This document shows, in pieces, positions 1-7,435 of a DNA stretch of 28,022 nt. Where the stretch lies: positions 1 through 28,022 of IMG/VR virus record IMGVR_UViG_3300020595_000151; one strand, written 5' to 3'. A program made the position numbers and the translations under genes. The notes under the pieces were generated by a model that was given only the letters and a program-made list of their open reading frames with translations, did not search any database and was not told where the DNA came from. Origin of the DNA: a virus. Numbering within the stretch: the stretch's first letter is position 1; each line of letters begins with the position of its first letter.

Positions 1-50
1 CTCACGAGATTCAAGATGAAGAAACGAACCATTTAAACAAGGAGAAATGA
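1..50 (+). CDS. 3' end of an upstream gene, frame unresolved
   Basis: The window opens inside or just after a gene. Frame 1 reads LTRFKMKKRTI and stops with TAA at 34-36. Frame 3 reads HEIQDEETNHLNKEK and stops with TGA at 48-50. The ribosome binding site of the next gene (AAGGAGAA, 39-46) lies in this stretch, which favours the frame-1 stop, while the acidic composition looks more natural in frame 3. The product cannot be named. Confidence 0.3.
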   Translation, partial: HEIQDEETNHLNKEK

Positions 51-51
51 A

Positions 52-906
52 ATGGCATTATGGGGAACAGTAGATACTCTGGCAGCAACGCCAAAAGTAA
101 ATACAAAAACTACAATTTTTGATGCAACCAGCGCCTCAGTCGTTGTACTAGCGTCAAATACAATTAAACTTCCAGCACACGGTTATATAACTGGTGATGC
201 TGTACAATACAATGATGCAGGCGGAACTGTTATTACTGGTTTAACTGATGCGGCTACCGTATTTGTTAACAGAGTTGACGCCGACACTATCAAGCTATAT
301 GGCACCAAAGCACAAGCTATTGCCGCTCACGCAACCACAGGTCTTAAAGGACTGACTGGTTTAGGTGTAGGCGCAGGACATAACTTTGTTAAAGTACCTG
401 ATGACATGTACTTTGTAGATACTACAGAAGCTGGCATTGCCGCTAACCGTGCTAAGGGTCTTCAGACTCCTGGTTGGGTTCAGTACAGCACTAAAGCTGT
501 ACCAGCAACAGTATTGTCATTTGATGCTACTGCCGGTGGTGTGGATTTAGCAAATAATATTATTAGCGTTGGCAATCAAACTGTATTACCTAATGGTAGT
601 GCAGTGACTTACTCTAGAGGCGGTCAAACAATCGTAACTGGTCTAACAGACAATGCTGTAGTCTACGTACATAATGTAGGCGCTGGCATGATTAAGTTGT
701 ACACAACAGCCAATAATGCTATTGCCGGTGGAGCAACTGGTCTTAAAGGACTTACAGTCATAGGCGCAGGAACTCAAACTCTTACAGCCGCTGACGGTGT
801 AACTAGACACGTTGCTGAAAATATCGTACCAATGAAAGTTGCCGCAGGAGTTGCTGGTGATGTTGGTGTCGATGGAACTGATGACGCAGTAGTAGCTGAT
901 AGCTAA
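52..906 (+). CDS. Virion structural protein with two internal repeats
   Basis: A 284-residue Gly/Ala/Thr/Val-rich protein of the kind seen as virion proteins in T4-like marine phages. The recognisable backbone is an N-terminal MALWGTVDTLAATPKV, a central YFVDTTEAGIAANRAKGLQ followed by TPGW (about 120-142), and a C-terminal RHVAENIVPMKVAAG to VVADS end. Two related segments of about 88 residues (23-111 and 157-243) share FDAT, GLTD, IKLY, AIA and TGLKGLT; they look inserted on either side of the central motif. The start follows a good AAGGAGAA site. No signal peptide or catalytic motif is seen. Its exact place in head or tail is unknown; the structural role is inferred from family resemblance and composition. 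Confidence 0.8.
   Translation: MALWGTVDTLAATPKVNTKTTIFDATSASVVVLASNTIKLPAHGYITGDAVQYNDAGGTVITGLTDAATVFVNRVDADTIKLYGTKAQAIAAHATTGLKGLTGLGVGAGHNFVKVPDDMYFVDTTEAGIAANRAKGLQTPGWVQYSTKAVPATVLSFDATAGGVDLANNIISVGNQTVLPNGSAVTYSRGGQTIVTGLTDNAVVYVHNVGAGMIKLYTTANNAIAGGATGLKGLTVIGAGTQTLTAADGVTRHVAENIVPMKVAAGVAGDVGVDGTDDAVVADS
118..384 (+). repeat. Internal protein repeat, copy 1
   Basis: Encodes residues 23-111 of the virion protein. It shares with copy 2 the order FDAT, AVxY, ITGLTD or VTGLTD, V(F/Y)V, IKLY, AIA, TGLKGLT. At DNA level the best conserved part is GGTCTTAAAGGACT. This suggests an old duplication of a beta-rich domain. Confidence 0.75.
520..780 (+). repeat. Internal protein repeat, copy 2
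   Basis: Encodes residues 157-243 and matches copy 1 in motif order, ending in ATGLKGLTVIGAG. It lacks the LPAHGY segment of copy 1 in exact form (TVLPNGSAV replaces it), so the copies have diverged substantially. Confidence 0.75.
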
Positions 907-925
907 ATTTGAGTCAAAATGAAGT

Positions 926-933
926 TATAAATA
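926..933 (+). promoter_or_regulatory. T4-type late promoter TATAAATA
   Basis: Exact TATAAATA in the gap between the virion gene and the gene at 989. By T4 geometry transcription would start near 939. The last bases of the box are also the first bases of a 13-bp stem-loop. Confidence 0.75.
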
Positions 934-965
934 TACTGGAGAGCAGAATAACGCTCTTCAGTATA
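932..965 (+). other. Stem-loop overlapping the late promoter
   Basis: TATACTGGAGAGC (932-944) pairs with GCTCTTCAGTATA (953-965): 13 bp with one G-U pair around the 8-base loop AGAATAAC. There is no U-run after it, so it is not a classic terminator. It may mark the 3' end of upstream mRNA or stabilise the 5' end of the late mRNA. Confidence 0.7.
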
Positions 966-988
966 ATTTAACTAAAGGTGAATAAACT

Positions 989-1363
989 ATGAAGCTAGAC
1001 GAAGACAGCTTTTTGCTGTATGCCGCAAAGTACTATGATATTAGAATGGCGGCATCAGCAGATGAATTTTATGACGATCTTAAACGCTTTCAGCATTTAA
1101 AGAGACTCTTTAAACGATACGAAGATGATGATGATTTAAAAGTCAGATTGATTCTAAATCATTTGACAGTTTTGTATAACTGTTTTGGTTCAGCCGCAAC
1201 AACTATGCTATTTTTTAAGCTTAGGGATTACCATAAGTATTTGAAACCATTCGTAGTGTTTCTAGCTTACATGCCTGACTTAGTAGAGTATAGTGAAGAG
1301 AAAATTATAAGTTCAGAAATACCTCTGGACATAAGAATTATTAGAGAGTTGAGAGAGCTATGA
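989..1363 (+). CDS. Conserved T4-like phage protein, unknown function
   Basis: A 124-residue, mostly helical protein with an acidic patch (EDDDD near residue 45-49) and a hydrophobic stretch (about 85-98). It resembles a conserved hypothetical family found beside the next gene in marine T4-like phages. AGGTGA lies 9 bases before the ATG. The stop overlaps the start of the next gene (ATGA, 1360-1363), so the two are probably translationally coupled. The late promoter upstream suggests a late, possibly morphogenetic role, which is inference. Confidence 0.8.
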   Translation: MKLDEDSFLLYAAKYYDIRMAASADEFYDDLKRFQHLKRLFKRYEDDDDLKVRLILNHLTVLYNCFGSAATTMLFFKLRDYHKYLKPFVVFLAYMPDLVEYSEEKIISSEIPLDIRIIRELREL

Positions 1364-1905
1364 TTGTTGATCTATTTTTAGTCTACCAGTTTATACGAAG
1401 GTTGGCAACACCCTTCAAAGAGTGGTCGGCATATAAATTAGGCATAATTGATGAAACTGGTAAACAACTCATCAAAAGAAAGAACTTTACGACACGAGAG
1501 CAGAAAGACTCATTTGCAATATTTGATATTATGATTGCAAAGCTCAAACGTTTGTTAGAGAAAGTGCCGGGTGGTAAGAGTCGAATAGGATCTTATGCCG
1601 CGGCATTGTATTTGATTAAAGAGCATAATGAAATAGAATCGGACTGTGAGACGCTCACGGAAGAGCAACTGTCCGAAAAACTAGAGCAGTACATGAATCT
1701 AGTTGAATCGACTATGGATATTGATATTGATAAGCTATTCGATAATGCTTTCAAAGAAGAGGCACCTGCTAACAGTGCAGGCTCAGGTAACATAGCTGGT
1801 ATTGGTGTAGGTCCAGACGGAGAGCCGGGGGTAACCAAAGCACAGCAGAAGAAAAAGAAAAAGGTACCGCTGAAACGCTTTAGAGATACTGCAATATCGA
1901 ATTGA
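1360..1905 (+). CDS. Conserved T4-like phage protein with Gly-rich and Lys-rich C-terminus
   Basis: 181 residues. The N-terminal two thirds (MIVDLFLVYQFIRRL, KEWSAYKLGIIDE, LLEKVPGGKSRIGSYAAAL) form a conserved, probably helical region seen in marine T4-like phages. The tail carries SGNIAGIGVGPDGEPGV (about 142-158) and then a run of five lysines (164-168) and KRFRD. That tail resembles C-terminal tails I recall on other proteins of these phages. It overlaps the preceding gene by 4 bases. No enzymatic motif is visible and the function is unknown; DNA or head association is only a guess from the basic tail. Confidence 0.8.
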   Translation: MIVDLFLVYQFIRRLATPFKEWSAYKLGIIDETGKQLIKRKNFTTREQKDSFAIFDIMIAKLKRLLEKVPGGKSRIGSYAAALYLIKEHNEIESDCETLTEEQLSEKLEQYMNLVESTMDIDIDKLFDNAFKEEAPANSAGSGNIAGIGVGPDGEPGVTKAQQKKKKKVPLKRFRDTAISN

Positions 1906-1943
1906 TGTACTCATAATTTTAAAACAAAAAATAGGTGTAAACA

Positions 1944-2399
1944 GTGGCAAGTGTAGACTACGAATTAAAAACTGATGTAGAAATACTGAAGAGCGATGTG
2001 ACAAATATACAAGGATTATTAACAAGACTAGATACGGCTATTGACAAGATAGCTGATGCAAGCAATGGTGTATCCAGAATCCTAGCAGTACATGATCAAC
2101 AGATCACTAATACTATTTCTGATCTAGCTGAATCGAATAGAATACGAGAAGCTAGTGATGATCTTCTACACAAAAGAATATCAGAAAAAGAGGCAGATCA
2201 TAGAGCCCTTGCTGAAAAGAACCATGAAACTCTTATGACATTTCTCAAAGATCACGATGACAGAAGTGAAACATATATAAACGCCATGAATGACCGCATA
2301 TCTGTGTTAGAGAGATGGAGATGGATAATGCTAGGTGGTGCTATGGTTGTTGGATTCTTACTTGCTGAACTAGAGAGCTTCCTGCAAATTCTTCGTTAA
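1944..2399 (+). CDS. Coiled-coil protein with C-terminal membrane anchor
   Basis: 151 residues. The first 120 or so are a long hydrophilic coiled coil (repeating I/L spacing, e.g. DVEILKSDVTNIQGLLTRLD). Near the end comes RWRW and then one membrane segment (IMLGGAMVVGFLLAEL, about 130-145). It starts with GTG after an AGGTG site; no nearby ATG in frame is better placed. The layout resembles small membrane-tethered phage proteins, including hemolysin XhlA-like proteins, but no specific family can be claimed. The tail-anchored topology would place the coil on one side of the inner membrane. Confidence 0.75.
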   Translation: MASVDYELKTDVEILKSDVTNIQGLLTRLDTAIDKIADASNGVSRILAVHDQQITNTISDLAESNRIREASDDLLHKRISEKEADHRALAEKNHETLMTFLKDHDDRSETYINAMNDRISVLERWRWIMLGGAMVVGFLLAELESFLQILR

Positions 2400-2405
2400 T
2401 TTGTC

Positions 2406-2433
2406 TTGACACCACGCTCCAATAGTGTATAAT
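2406..2433 (+). promoter_or_regulatory. Sigma70-like promoter upstream of primase
   Basis: TTGACA (2406-2411), 16 bp, TATAAT (2428-2433): full consensus at both boxes. It sits directly before the primase gene, so it probably drives early expression by host polymerase. Confidence 0.85.
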
Positions 2434-2469
2434 AGACATATTGGTTGAATTGAACGTGTGGAGTTTATA

Positions 2470-3519
2470 TTGAATATTACAGATTTAAAGTATGCTGGTA
2501 TCTTGTCTACTAGGCTAGAAAGATATGCAGTTAAGGCACATTCGCCTTATAGAGCAAACTTCAGATGTCCTATCTGCGGTGATTCACAAAAAAGTAAAAT
2601 TAAAGCACGTGCTTGGATTCTTGAGAAAGAAAACACTGCAATCATGTACTGTCACAACTGTGGTGCATCTCATAATATGCGTGGCTTCCTTAGGTTTATA
2701 GACAATAACCTATTCAATGAATATGTGATAGACACCGCTTTAGAGAGAGGTCAGAGACGTGAACTCTTTCAAAAGAAATATCAAGAACCAATACAACCAC
2801 TCGATAAACTTCGAATGAAAGCACCAAACTTTCGTAAGAAGGGTTCACCTCTGTTGAAAATTAAAAAGATATCTCAGCTAAATTATGATCATAAAGCTAA
2901 GATTTATTTGCAAAAAAGACGGATCCCAGCTTCGGTACAATATAAATTATACTATGCACCTAACTTTAACGAGTGGGTAAACTCTATCATACCAGGTAAA
3001 CTTCCTGTACTTGAGAGAGATAAGCCCAGACTGATTATGCCATTTATAGATAAGAGTGGCAATCTATTCGGTTTCAATGCTAGAGCATTTGGTAATGATG
3101 AGTTAAGATACATTACTATAATGCTAGATGATACTATGCCTAAGATGTTTAATCTAGACAAGGTTGATTTTAGTAAAAAGTACTACGTCACAGAAGGGCC
3201 TATAGATAGTCTTTTCTTGAGTAATGCTGTCGCTATGGCAGGCGCAGATGGAAATGCTAGAGGATTAGAGAATACTGAAAACGCTGTGTTTGTATTCGAT
3301 AATGAACCTCGTAATAAAGAGATCGTCCAACGTATGGAAAGATGTCTAGACAAGGGCTTTAAAGTCTGTATCTTCCCTTCGAAGATAACTGTCAAAGACA
3401 TCAACGATATGGTTCTTGATGGCACAAAGCCTATAGATATAGAGATGATCATAGATATGAATACCTATCAGGGACTCACTGGGAAACTAGAGATGGCTGA
3501 ATGGAAGAAAGTAACCTAA
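2470..3519 (+). CDS. 61: DNA primase, T4 gp61-like
   Basis: Makes the RNA primers for lagging-strand synthesis with the replicative helicase. From the chosen start the protein has 349 residues, close to T4 gp61 (342). The N-terminal zinc finger is CPICGDS about 40 residues before CHNCG; the TOPRIM part shows YYVTEGPIDSLFLS and VFVFDNEP. The start is judged to be TTG at 2470, because GGAG (2460-2463) lies 6 bases before it; GTG at 2458 is in frame but overlaps that site. It has its own consensus sigma70-like promoter, and a second promoter follows it. Confidence 0.93.
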   Translation: MNITDLKYAGILSTRLERYAVKAHSPYRANFRCPICGDSQKSKIKARAWILEKENTAIMYCHNCGASHNMRGFLRFIDNNLFNEYVIDTALERGQRRELFQKKYQEPIQPLDKLRMKAPNFRKKGSPLLKIKKISQLNYDHKAKIYLQKRRIPASVQYKLYYAPNFNEWVNSIIPGKLPVLERDKPRLIMPFIDKSGNLFGFNARAFGNDELRYITIMLDDTMPKMFNLDKVDFSKKYYVTEGPIDSLFLSNAVAMAGADGNARGLENTENAVFVFDNEPRNKEIVQRMERCLDKGFKVCIFPSKITVKDINDMVLDGTKPIDIEMIIDMNTYQGLTGKLEMAEWKKVT

Positions 3520-3533
3520 TGTAACATTGCGTA

Positions 3534-3562
3534 TTGACAGACTCTCAATACTATGTTACTAT
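3534..3562 (+). promoter_or_regulatory. Sigma70-like promoter upstream of transglutaminase-like gene
   Basis: TTGACA (3534-3539), 17 bp, TACTAT (3557-3562). It lies in the short gap after primase and would start transcription through the DHFR-ThyA-ribonucleotide reductase block. Confidence 0.75.
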
Positions 3563-3585
3563 AACTAAAATGTGGAGAGATGTTG

Positions 3586-4005
3586 ATGAGTAAAGAAGAA
3601 TTAGCCAAGTCACTTGGAAAAAAGTTTAAGTATAGATACGATTCAGAGCAGTACGGAAAAAGAGAAGCATGGTACATCATGCGAGAAGAAACTGCTAAGG
3701 GTAAACTAGAGGGTGACTGCGAAGACTTCGCTTTAACTCTCTTATGGCACATATCGAACGAAAGTTATGTGAAGTTTTGGTGGAATCTCATTTCACGTAA
3801 AGCTAAAATCTGTTATTGCTATGTAGAAACTCCAGATCGTGGACATGCTGTACTACGATACGATGGAGAATTTGCTGATAATATACAGAAGAAGTTCGTC
3901 AAAAAAGAAGTCATGGAATCTAAGGGCTATGTGTTCTCTAAGTGGATGTTCATTCCAAGCACAGTAGCTATTAAGTTAATAATAGGTAAATTCTACAAAA
4001 TTTAA
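3586..4005 (+). CDS. Transglutaminase-like cysteine protease-fold protein
   Basis: 139 residues from ATG at 3586. This start is preferred over 3580 because GGAG (3574-3577) is 8 bases away rather than 2. GDCEDFAL (43-50) carries the nucleophile Cys45; GHAVLRYDG supplies His87 and a likely Asp93, the Cys-His-Asp order of the bacterial transglutaminase-like cysteine proteinase (BTLCP) type. The C-terminal part is rich in Lys and aromatic residues. It heads the run of nucleotide genes and has its own promoter, which points to early expression. The substrate is unknown; it could process or inhibit a host protein, but nothing in the sequence shows which. Confidence 0.75.
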   Translation: MSKEELAKSLGKKFKYRYDSEQYGKREAWYIMREETAKGKLEGDCEDFALTLLWHISNESYVKFWWNLISRKAKICYCYVETPDRGHAVLRYDGEFADNIQKKFVKKEVMESKGYVFSKWMFIPSTVAIKLIIGKFYKI

Positions 4006-4026
4006 TCTTAACAATGGAGAAGTGAG

Positions 4027-4500
4027 TTGATTAGAGGTATATTTGCATGTGATCGTGAGAATGGTATTGGCAAGAACGGTACTCTTCCTTGGTCACATAA
4101 CAGTGAAGATTTAAAATGGTTTAAGAGATGTACTGATGGAGGCGTAGTGGTTATGGGCAGACGTACTTGGAACGATCACAAGATGCCTAAACCTTTACCT
4201 AATCGATACAACATTGTATTAACTTCTCAAAACATACTTTATGGACCAAATGTTGTAATCAAAGACAGTGAGTCTCTTATAGTACATATAGAGTCATTTG
4301 ATCAAGATGTTTGGGTAATAGGTGGAGCTACAACTCTAGAGAAATTGAAGCATTTATGTGAAGAAATCTGGATAAGTAGAATCAATGGTACCTATAACTG
4401 CGATACATTTATAAGTGACTTATGCGACTATGAGCTATTTCATAAAGAGTATGATGTCGATAAAAATTTACGAATCGAAAAATATAGAAGGTCAATATAG
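4027..4500 (+). CDS. frd: Dihydrofolate reductase
   Basis: Reduces dihydrofolate to tetrahydrofolate with NADPH, regenerating the cofactor used up by the adjacent thymidylate synthase. 157 residues. Motifs: [19 protein letters not shown] (residues 4-22), the substrate-binding acid at Asp28 (SEDLKWFKR), NADPH-binding VVMGRRTW (about 41-48) and [10 protein letters not shown]. There is one extra residue between the PW and the acidic residue compared with the E. coli enzyme. The start is TTG, 7 bases after GGAG (4016-4019). The stop shares one base with the GTG start of thyA (TAGTG), so the two are coupled. Confidence 0.93.
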   Translation: MIRGIFACDRENGIGKNGTLPWSHNSEDLKWFKRCTDGGVVVMGRRTWNDHKMPKPLPNRYNIVLTSQNILYGPNVVIKDSESLIVHIESFDQDVWVIGGATTLEKLKHLCEEIWISRINGTYNCDTFISDLCDYELFHKEYDVDKNLRIEKYRRSI

Positions 4501-5387
4501 TGAAGCAGTATCTAGAAGCAATGCAATATATTATGGATAGCGGTGAAGACCGTACTGATCGAACAGGAACTGGTACTAAAAGCATTTTTGGATATCAGAT
4601 GAGATACGACTTATCAAAAGGTTTTCCTGCTGTCACAACTAAGAAGTTAGCTTGGAAGTCTGTGGTTGGAGAGCTACTGTGGTTCTTAGAGGGCAGTACT
4701 GATGAGCGTAGATTGGCAGAGATTACCTTCGGTAAAAATAGAGATGATCTGTATGAACGCAATACTATATGGACAGCCAATGCAGATAATCAAGGTGTAG
4801 CTCTAGGCTATTACAATGACTACATGTACAAAGAGCTTGGTCCAGTTTATGGGCATCAATGGAGATCATTTGGAAAAATAGGTCAAGACTTTGCTGGTAC
4901 ACCTCGAGGTGTTGATCAGATCGAATGGCTTATAAACGAGATTAAGACCAATCCCGATAGCAGACGATTAATTCTTAGTGCATGGAATCCTAACCAGATA
5001 GATGCTATGACTTTACCACCTTGCCATACGCTATCACAATTCTATGTCAACAATGGTAAACTGAGTTGTCAGATGTACCAACGAAGCGCCGATATGTTCT
5101 TAGGAGTACCTTTTAACATTGCAAGCTATGCTTTATTGACGCACATTCTAGCCAAAATAACTGGTCTATATGTGGGTGATTTCATCCATACGGTTGGCGA
5201 TGTGCATATATATAATACACACTATGAAGCAGTGAGCGAACAACTAAAACGCATTCCGCAAAAACTACCTTCACTACGTATGCCAGCTTTTACTTCACTC
5301 GATGAAGTACTAGACTTGGATGTCTCTGACTTCCAGTTAGAGGGATATAAACCAATGAGTGCTATCAAAGCTATGATGGCAGTCTAA
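4500..5387 (+). CDS. td: Thymidylate synthase (ThyA type)
   Basis: Converts dUMP to dTMP using methylene-tetrahydrofolate. 295 residues. Motifs: the N-terminal DRTGTGT phosphate loop, [12 protein letters not shown] (about 114-125), the catalytic Cys175 in LPPCHT, and the pyrimidine-binding [11 protein letters not shown]. The Asn in FNIASY is the residue that favours dUMP; dCMP hydroxymethylases of T-even phages carry Asp there, so this gene should not make hydroxymethyl-dCMP. It starts with GTG overlapping the DHFR stop. With dCMP deaminase, DHFR and ribonucleotide reductase around it, it forms a complete dTTP supply line. Confidence 0.95.
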   Translation: MKQYLEAMQYIMDSGEDRTDRTGTGTKSIFGYQMRYDLSKGFPAVTTKKLAWKSVVGELLWFLEGSTDERRLAEITFGKNRDDLYERNTIWTANADNQGVALGYYNDYMYKELGPVYGHQWRSFGKIGQDFAGTPRGVDQIEWLINEIKTNPDSRRLILSAWNPNQIDAMTLPPCHTLSQFYVNNGKLSCQMYQRSADMFLGVPFNIASYALLTHILAKITGLYVGDFIHTVGDVHIYNTHYEAVSEQLKRIPQKLPSLRMPAFTSLDEVLDLDVSDFQLEGYKPMSAIKAMMAV

Positions 5388-5409
5388 TTAACAAACAAAT
5401 GGAACTGAG

Positions 5410-7398
5410 ATGACAATAAAGATAGATAAGACAAGGGACAGTTTACTAGAATCCTACGCTGTAGGAATGCTAAAAGACTTTTATTTAACAGAATATGAGA
5501 AGTCGCCACAAGAGGCATTTAGACGTGCTTCTACTGCATGGTCGAAATATCGTGATGATATGGACGAGGACTTAGCACAGAGATTATACAATTATGTATC
5601 AAACAAGTGGTTCATGTTTGCTTCTCCTGTTTTGTCTAATGCTCCTAATGGTGCAAAGCAAGGTAAGGGAATGCCAATCTCTTGTTTTTTGACTTATGTT
5701 CCTGATACTCTTGAGGGTCTTATTGGACATACTTCTGAATTAAGATGGTTATCTGTTTATGGTGGTGGAGTCGGTGGTCATTGGAGTGATGTAAGAACTG
5801 TATCAGACATAGCACCAGGCCCTATGCCTTTCTTGCATACAGTTGATGCAGATATGATCGCTTATCGTCAAGGTAAAACACGTAAAGGTTCTTATGCGGC
5901 ATACATGGATATATCACACCCAGACATTATTGAGTTCCTGAATATGCGTATTCCTACAGGTGATGTACAGCGCAAAGCTTTGAACTTACATAATGCAATC
6001 AACATATCTGATGAGTTCATGAAGGCAGCCGCTGAAGGGAAATCTTTTGACCTCCGTGATCCAAAAGATGGAAGAGTTAAAGACACTGTAGATGCACGTA
6101 AACTATGGGAACGTGTTTTAGAGACACGATTCAGAACTGGTGAACCTTACATGAACTTCATCGATACAGCTAATCGTGATCTACCTCAACCCTTGAAGGA
6201 TCTGGGCTTGAAGATTAATGGATCTAATCTATGTAATGAAATTCATTTGCCAACAAGTGCAGATAGAACTGCTGTATGTTGCTTATCATCTTTGAATCTA
6301 GAATACTATGATGAGTGGAAAGATACTAGTATTGTAGCTGACCTTATCTGTATGCTAGACAACGTTATAGAGTTCTTCATTGAGAATGCTCCTGACACAA
6401 TTTCACGTGCTAAGTTTAGTGCTAGTCGTGAACGATCTTTAGGTCTTGGCGCTATGGGGTTTCACAGTCTATTACAGAAGCACGGTGTCGCTTGGGAGTC
6501 TGAGAAAGCTAAAGAGATTAATGATGTTGTCTTTAATCAAATAAAATCGCAAGCTGTCGAAGAGACTGAGAGACTAGCTGTAGAGCGTGGTGAGTACCCA
6601 GATGGGATTGGCTCAGGCAGACGTAACTCACACTTGCTTGCAATTGCACCTAATGCATCATCTGGTGTAATCCTATCGACATCTCCTTCTATCGAGCCAC
6701 TAAAAGCGAACGCATATACACATCGTACACGTGCTGGTTCGTTTCTAGTAAAGAATAAGTATCTCTCAGAATTACTGACTGCTAAAGGAGAGAATAACGA
6801 TACCAATTGGACTTCTATTATTACTAAGAAAGGTTCAGTACAACACTTGCCATTCTTGACAGAAGGCGAGAAAGCTGTTTTTAAAACTGCTGATGAATTA
6901 GATCAAAACTGGGTGGTACAACATGCCGCAGACAGACAGAAATATATCTGTCAAGGACAATCAGTAAATCTATTCTTCCCTGCAGGAGCACCTAAATCAT
7001 ATGTAAGTCAAGTACACTTACGTGCATGGAAAGAAGGACTCAAAGGGCTGTATTATCTGCGTACAGAGGCAAAACAACGTGCAGAGAACGTTAGTGAGAA
7101 AGTCGAAAGAGTTGCACTAGCTGGAGATATGCGTAGTATCGTATACTCTAAGAAAGACTGTCCGTTTTGTTCCATGGCTATGGAAGAATTAAAGTTACGA
7201 GGTATTCCATTCGATAAGATTGACCTCAAGTCAATCGGTAAATCAGCCGCAGAAGTAACAGGACGTAAAGGAGTCAATAGTGTACCACAGATATACATAG
7301 CAGGTGAATATGTAGGTGGATATAATGAGTTGATGGATTTTTTAAATAAGCCACTCGCCACAGAAGAAGGTGAAGAGTGTAGAGCGTGTGAGGGATAA
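5410..7398 (+). CDS. nrdA: Class I ribonucleotide reductase large subunit fused to glutaredoxin
   Basis: Reduces ribonucleotides to deoxyribonucleotides. 662 residues. The reductase part (1 to about 565) lacks an N-terminal ATP-cone and begins in the helical part of the catalytic domain. Active-site residues are Cys92 (PISCF), Asn273/Cys275/Glu277 (NLCNE), Cys290 (AVCCLSSLNL) and the radical-path Tyr548-Tyr549 (LYYLRT). A glutaredoxin domain follows at about 574-648, with CPFC (584-587), SVPQIY and GGY. After it comes a short tail ending in ECRACEG, with Cys657 and Cys660, like the redox tail normally found at the end of NrdA. The glutaredoxin thus sits between catalytic core and tail. The gene is 37 bases before nrdB. 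Confidence 0.94.
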   Translation: MTIKIDKTRDSLLESYAVGMLKDFYLTEYEKSPQEAFRRASTAWSKYRDDMDEDLAQRLYNYVSNKWFMFASPVLSNAPNGAKQGKGMPISCFLTYVPDTLEGLIGHTSELRWLSVYGGGVGGHWSDVRTVSDIAPGPMPFLHTVDADMIAYRQGKTRKGSYAAYMDISHPDIIEFLNMRIPTGDVQRKALNLHNAINISDEFMKAAAEGKSFDLRDPKDGRVKDTVDARKLWERVLETRFRTGEPYMNFIDTANRDLPQPLKDLGLKINGSNLCNEIHLPTSADRTAVCCLSSLNLEYYDEWKDTSIVADLICMLDNVIEFFIENAPDTISRAKFSASRERSLGLGAMGFHSLLQKHGVAWESEKAKEINDVVFNQIKSQAVEETERLAVERGEYPDGIGSGRRNSHLLAIAPNASSGVILSTSPSIEPLKANAYTHRTRAGSFLVKNKYLSELLTAKGENNDTNWTSIITKKGSVQHLPFLTEGEKAVFKTADELDQNWVVQHAADRQKYICQGQSVNLFFPAGAPKSYVSQVHLRAWKEGLKGLYYLRTEAKQRAENVSEKVERVALAGDMRSIVYSKKDCPFCSMAMEELKLRGIPFDKIDLKSIGKSAAEVTGRKGVNSVPQIYIAGEYVGGYNELMDFLNKPLATEEGEECRACEG

Positions 7399-7435
7399 AC
7401 ACGTATAACAAACAAACAATAAAGGAAAGAAATAA

